A stretch of 7,590 nucleotides of DNA from Clostridiales bacterium (lineage in GTDB: Bacteria; Bacillota; Clostridia; Lachnospirales; Lachnospiraceae), in the NCBI GenBank assembly GCA_015655565.1, contig JAATEU010000044.1, positions 1-7,590 of the forward strand, read 5' to 3'. How positions within the stretch are numbered: position 1 is the stretch's first letter; each line of letters starts with the position of its first letter. The notes under the pieces are model-generated. The model was not told the DNA's origin, made no database searches, and saw only the letters and a program-made list of their open reading frames with translations. Both the position numbers and the translations under genes were made by a program. Positions 5,989 to 7,590 of this stretch are shown piece by piece.

Positions 5989-6918
5989 TTAATAAACCTT
6001 ATCATAAATATCATGTTCCGAACAATTGATTCCGCTTCCGTCTATTTCAAGAGTCATATGATTATAGTACAAATCTATCCTCTTAATCTGAGATTCCACT
6101 TTGTTCAGTAATTCTTTTAATCCGGTTATATCTATGATATCCTTTCCGTTTTCTGACTTTTGAAAAGAAAGATATTGATCCAGATTAGCCAGATATAATT
6201 GGCAATCCTCTTTTACTTCGATAAAAATTGCAAATTCATTTTCACAGCCGGATTTGCTGTTCGTATTAAAACCGGTTGCAGCAACAAGGCAGCCTTGTTT
6301 TAATTTCTCATAAGCTTCCAGGGTATAGCCTTCAAAATCCGGAACAATTCCTTTGTAAACTTCGTAATTTTTCGGATTGATAGAAAACGTATAAACATAA
6401 TGCGCTTCATCTGAAACAATTTTTTTACCCAAAGAAGAAGCATCCGCATCCTCTTTTTGGGAATTACGGAACGGCGATAAAATGTCCTGTACTTCTACAA
6501 AAGTATCCACATATTGGTTAAAACCCTGTCCCACCTGAACAGCGCCGGTAATGCTGATATTTTGTTTCTTTTCTGCAAAGGTAGCCCCAAAGTTTAACAC
6601 ATCAATAGCTGAAAACAGATTTTTTAACACTGTTTCCGAAGGTGTTTTATCATTAATTTCTGTTTCAAAGATTTTTTGGTAACGTTCACTTAATTGCAAC
6701 GGCTGAAGCTTGTCCTTTTCAATACGGTAAGATTTCATATAAAGTACTTTTTCCCCGTTATTTTCCCACATCCTTTTGATAGGATACTTAAAGGCCTTGT
6801 CACTTCCAAAAATGTCTCCCTTGCTGATTGTTTTTGGCCTGCCGGTAAAATCTGCATTCCAATTAGACATTATACTTTTAATTCCTGCAATTCCGTATAC
6901 TCTATTTTTCATTTCCAT
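5989..6918 (-). CDS. cas7: CRISPR-associated protein Cas7 (Cascade backbone, type I-B)
   Basis: Cas7 polymerises along the crRNA spacer to form the Cascade backbone. The 309-residue protein begins MEMKNRVYGIAGIKSIMSNW, which with NADFTGRPKT and GDIFGSDKAFKYPIKRMWEN (to about residue 53) resembles clostridial type I-B Cas7 of the Csd2/Csh2 group. Also visible are the glycine-containing segment SITGAVQVGQGFNQYVDTFV (122-141) and a C-terminal RAMP-like stretch GCENEFAIFIEV (224-235). The start is set at the ATG at 6918 because AGGGGG lies 8 bases upstream; an in-frame ATG at 6942 would add eight residues (MRSQGETI) unlike the family. The start overlaps the end of cas8b by 17 bases, indicating translational coupling. 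Confidence 0.94.
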   Translation of the reverse strand: MEMKNRVYGIAGIKSIMSNWNADFTGRPKTISKGDIFGSDKAFKYPIKRMWENNGEKVLYMKSYRIEKDKLQPLQLSERYQKIFETEINDKTPSETVLKNLFSAIDVLNFGATFAEKKQNISITGAVQVGQGFNQYVDTFVEVQDILSPFRNSQKEDADASSLGKKIVSDEAHYVYTFSINPKNYEVYKGIVPDFEGYTLEAYEKLKQGCLVAATGFNTNSKSGCENEFAIFIEVKEDCQLYLANLDQYLSFQKSENGKDIIDITGLKELLNKVESQIKRIDLYYNHMTLEIDGSGINCSEHDIYDKVY

Positions 6919-7312
6919 TATCGTTTCCCCCTGACTTCTCATTTTTTTCCATTAATAGGTTTGGTGTACTTAGACCTGCCAACAGCAAATCTGTCTTAAT
7001 CTTAGAATCCGTATCATATCCCATCACCATGGCAATCAAAGAATTCGCTTTTTTATAATTTATAAAAATTTTATGATTATAAGTCCGATAAGCATCTTCA
7101 AGAACTTTTTTTAACCGCTTCCCATTATTGGTATAGAAAAAGCTTTCATAAGCATCATGCGCCTGATTCTTTGCTTCACTTTGCAGCGCCAGATAAGTAC
7201 CTAACTGCCCGCAGGCAAAATAAAATTCATCGTCGTCAGCCAGACCGATATAAGTATCCGACATCACTTTTTCTTTTAATATCTGCCTTAATTCTCCTAC
7301 TCTGTCTCCCAT
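6902..7312 (-). CDS. cas11b: probable Cas11b small subunit, internal in-frame translation from cas8b
   Basis: Within cas8b an ATG at 7312 is preceded by GGAGGAAAGG, with GGAGG 10 bases and AGGA 4 bases upstream. It would yield a 136-residue protein beginning MGDRVGELRQILKEKV and made entirely of the C-terminal helical bundle of Cas8b. In several type I systems without a separate cas11 gene (I-B, I-C, I-D) the small subunit is known to be made in this way and to line the Cascade belly. The size, the position and the strong signal all fit. Other internal ATG codons in the visible part of cas8b lack such a site. The product is inferred, and annotation pipelines would normally miss it because it is nested in frame. 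Confidence 0.7.
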   Translation of the reverse strand: MGDRVGELRQILKEKVMSDTYIGLADDDEFYFACGQLGTYLALQSEAKNQAHDAYESFFYTNNGKRLKKVLEDAYRTYNHKIFINYKKANSLIAMVMGYDTDSKIKTDLLLAGLSTPNLLMEKNEKSGGNDNGNEK

Positions 7313-7590
7313 ATTTTCCTTTCCTCCAATCTTAAAATAACGCAGTAAATTCCACCGTAAGTTCAGGGTTTTTCCAATATCATACATATTGATATTATTT
7401 TTACCTATAAATTCATCCACTACCAACTGAAGAGTCACCTTGTCGATGCAAGAACGGATTCCATCTTCCTGTCCTTTTCGGAAGAAATCCTGCATGGCCT
7501 TTCTTGACATAAACAGTATATTGACCTGGTTGGCACTTATCACCCCGGCTTTCGGTTTGATTTCATCACTATGGTATGAATATATAAGCT
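6902..7590 (-). CDS. cas8b: CRISPR-associated protein Cas8b, C-terminal part (runs off right edge)
   Basis: Cas8b is the large Cascade subunit of type I-B, which recognises the PAM and helps recruit Cas3. Only the last 228 residues are visible; the frame is open to the right edge, so the GTG at 7543 is internal and the true start lies outside. Identification rests on position directly before cas7 and cas5 and on the helical C-terminal sequence, including DDEFYFACGQLGTYLALQSEA, HDAYESFF, the YNHKIFINYKKANSLIAMVMGY stretch (split here as YNHKIFINYKK and SLIAMVMGY), and LLLAGLSTPNLLM near the end. Cas8b proteins end with this kind of small-subunit-like helical bundle. The gene overlaps cas7 by 17 bases. 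The N-terminal region, including any zinc-binding cysteines, cannot be judged. Confidence 0.88.
   Translation of the reverse strand, partial: LIYSYHSDEIKPKAGVISANQVNILFMSRKAMQDFFRKGQEDGIRSCIDKVTLQLVVDEFIGKNNINMYDIGKTLNLRWNLLRYFKIGGKENMGDRVGELRQILKEKVMSDTYIGLADDDEFYFACGQLGTYLALQSEAKNQAHDAYESFFYTNNGKRLKKVLEDAYRTYNHKIFINYKKANSLIAMVMGYDTDSKIKTDLLLAGLSTPNLLMEKNEKSGGNDNGNEK
6927..6932 (-). promoter_or_regulatory. ribosome binding site of cas7 inside the cas8b end
   Basis: AGGGGG lies 8 bases before the ATG at 6918 and within the last codons of cas8b. It decides the cas7 start against the in-frame ATG at 6942, which has no such site, and places cas7 initiation upstream of the cas8b stop codon. Confidence 0.65.
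7317..7327 (-). promoter_or_regulatory. internal ribosome binding site within cas8b
   Basis: On the minus strand GGAGGAAAGGA precedes the in-frame ATG at 7312. It encodes Gly-Gly-Lys in Cas8b (IGGKEN), but its match to the Shine-Dalgarno consensus is as good as those of cas3 and cas1. It is the main evidence for an independent small-subunit product. Confidence 0.7.

Overview
The window is one CRISPR-Cas type I-B locus read almost entirely from the minus strand. The DNA is AT-rich, the ribosome binding sites are strong GGAGG types, and the Cas proteins resemble those of low-GC Clostridia. A clostridial (Lachnospiraceae-like) host is therefore likely, but this is inferred from protein resemblance recalled from memory, not from a search.

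In the direction of transcription (high to low coordinates) the order is: the 3' part of cas8b, which runs off the right edge; cas7; cas5; a 170-base gap holding a terminator-like hairpin and a palindrome; cas3 (HD nuclease plus helicase); cas4; cas1; cas2; a leader of about 357 bases without a gene; and a CRISPR array that runs off the left edge. cas6 is not in the window and would be expected upstream of cas8b. The array has three identical 30-base repeats and 36-base spacers. Repeat orientation (8-base 3' end ATTGAAAC on the minus strand) and a good promoter (TTGACT, 17 bases, TATGAT) ending about 25 bases before the first repeat both show that it is transcribed on the minus strand, with its young end next to the leader.

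Cas8b, Cas7 and Cas5 (with Cas6 from outside) would form the crRNA-guided Cascade complex. Cas3 would be recruited to degrade the target. Cas4, Cas1 and Cas2 form the spacer-acquisition module. Two things stand out. First, cas1 carries an in-frame ochre codon at codon 57, with homologous Cas1 sequence continuing in the same frame on both sides. Acquisition is therefore probably dead, or the base is an error, while the interference genes in view look intact. Second, the end of cas8b contains a strong internal ribosome binding site and ATG that would give a 136-residue protein matching the position and size of the Cas11b small subunit, which some type I systems make from inside the large-subunit gene.
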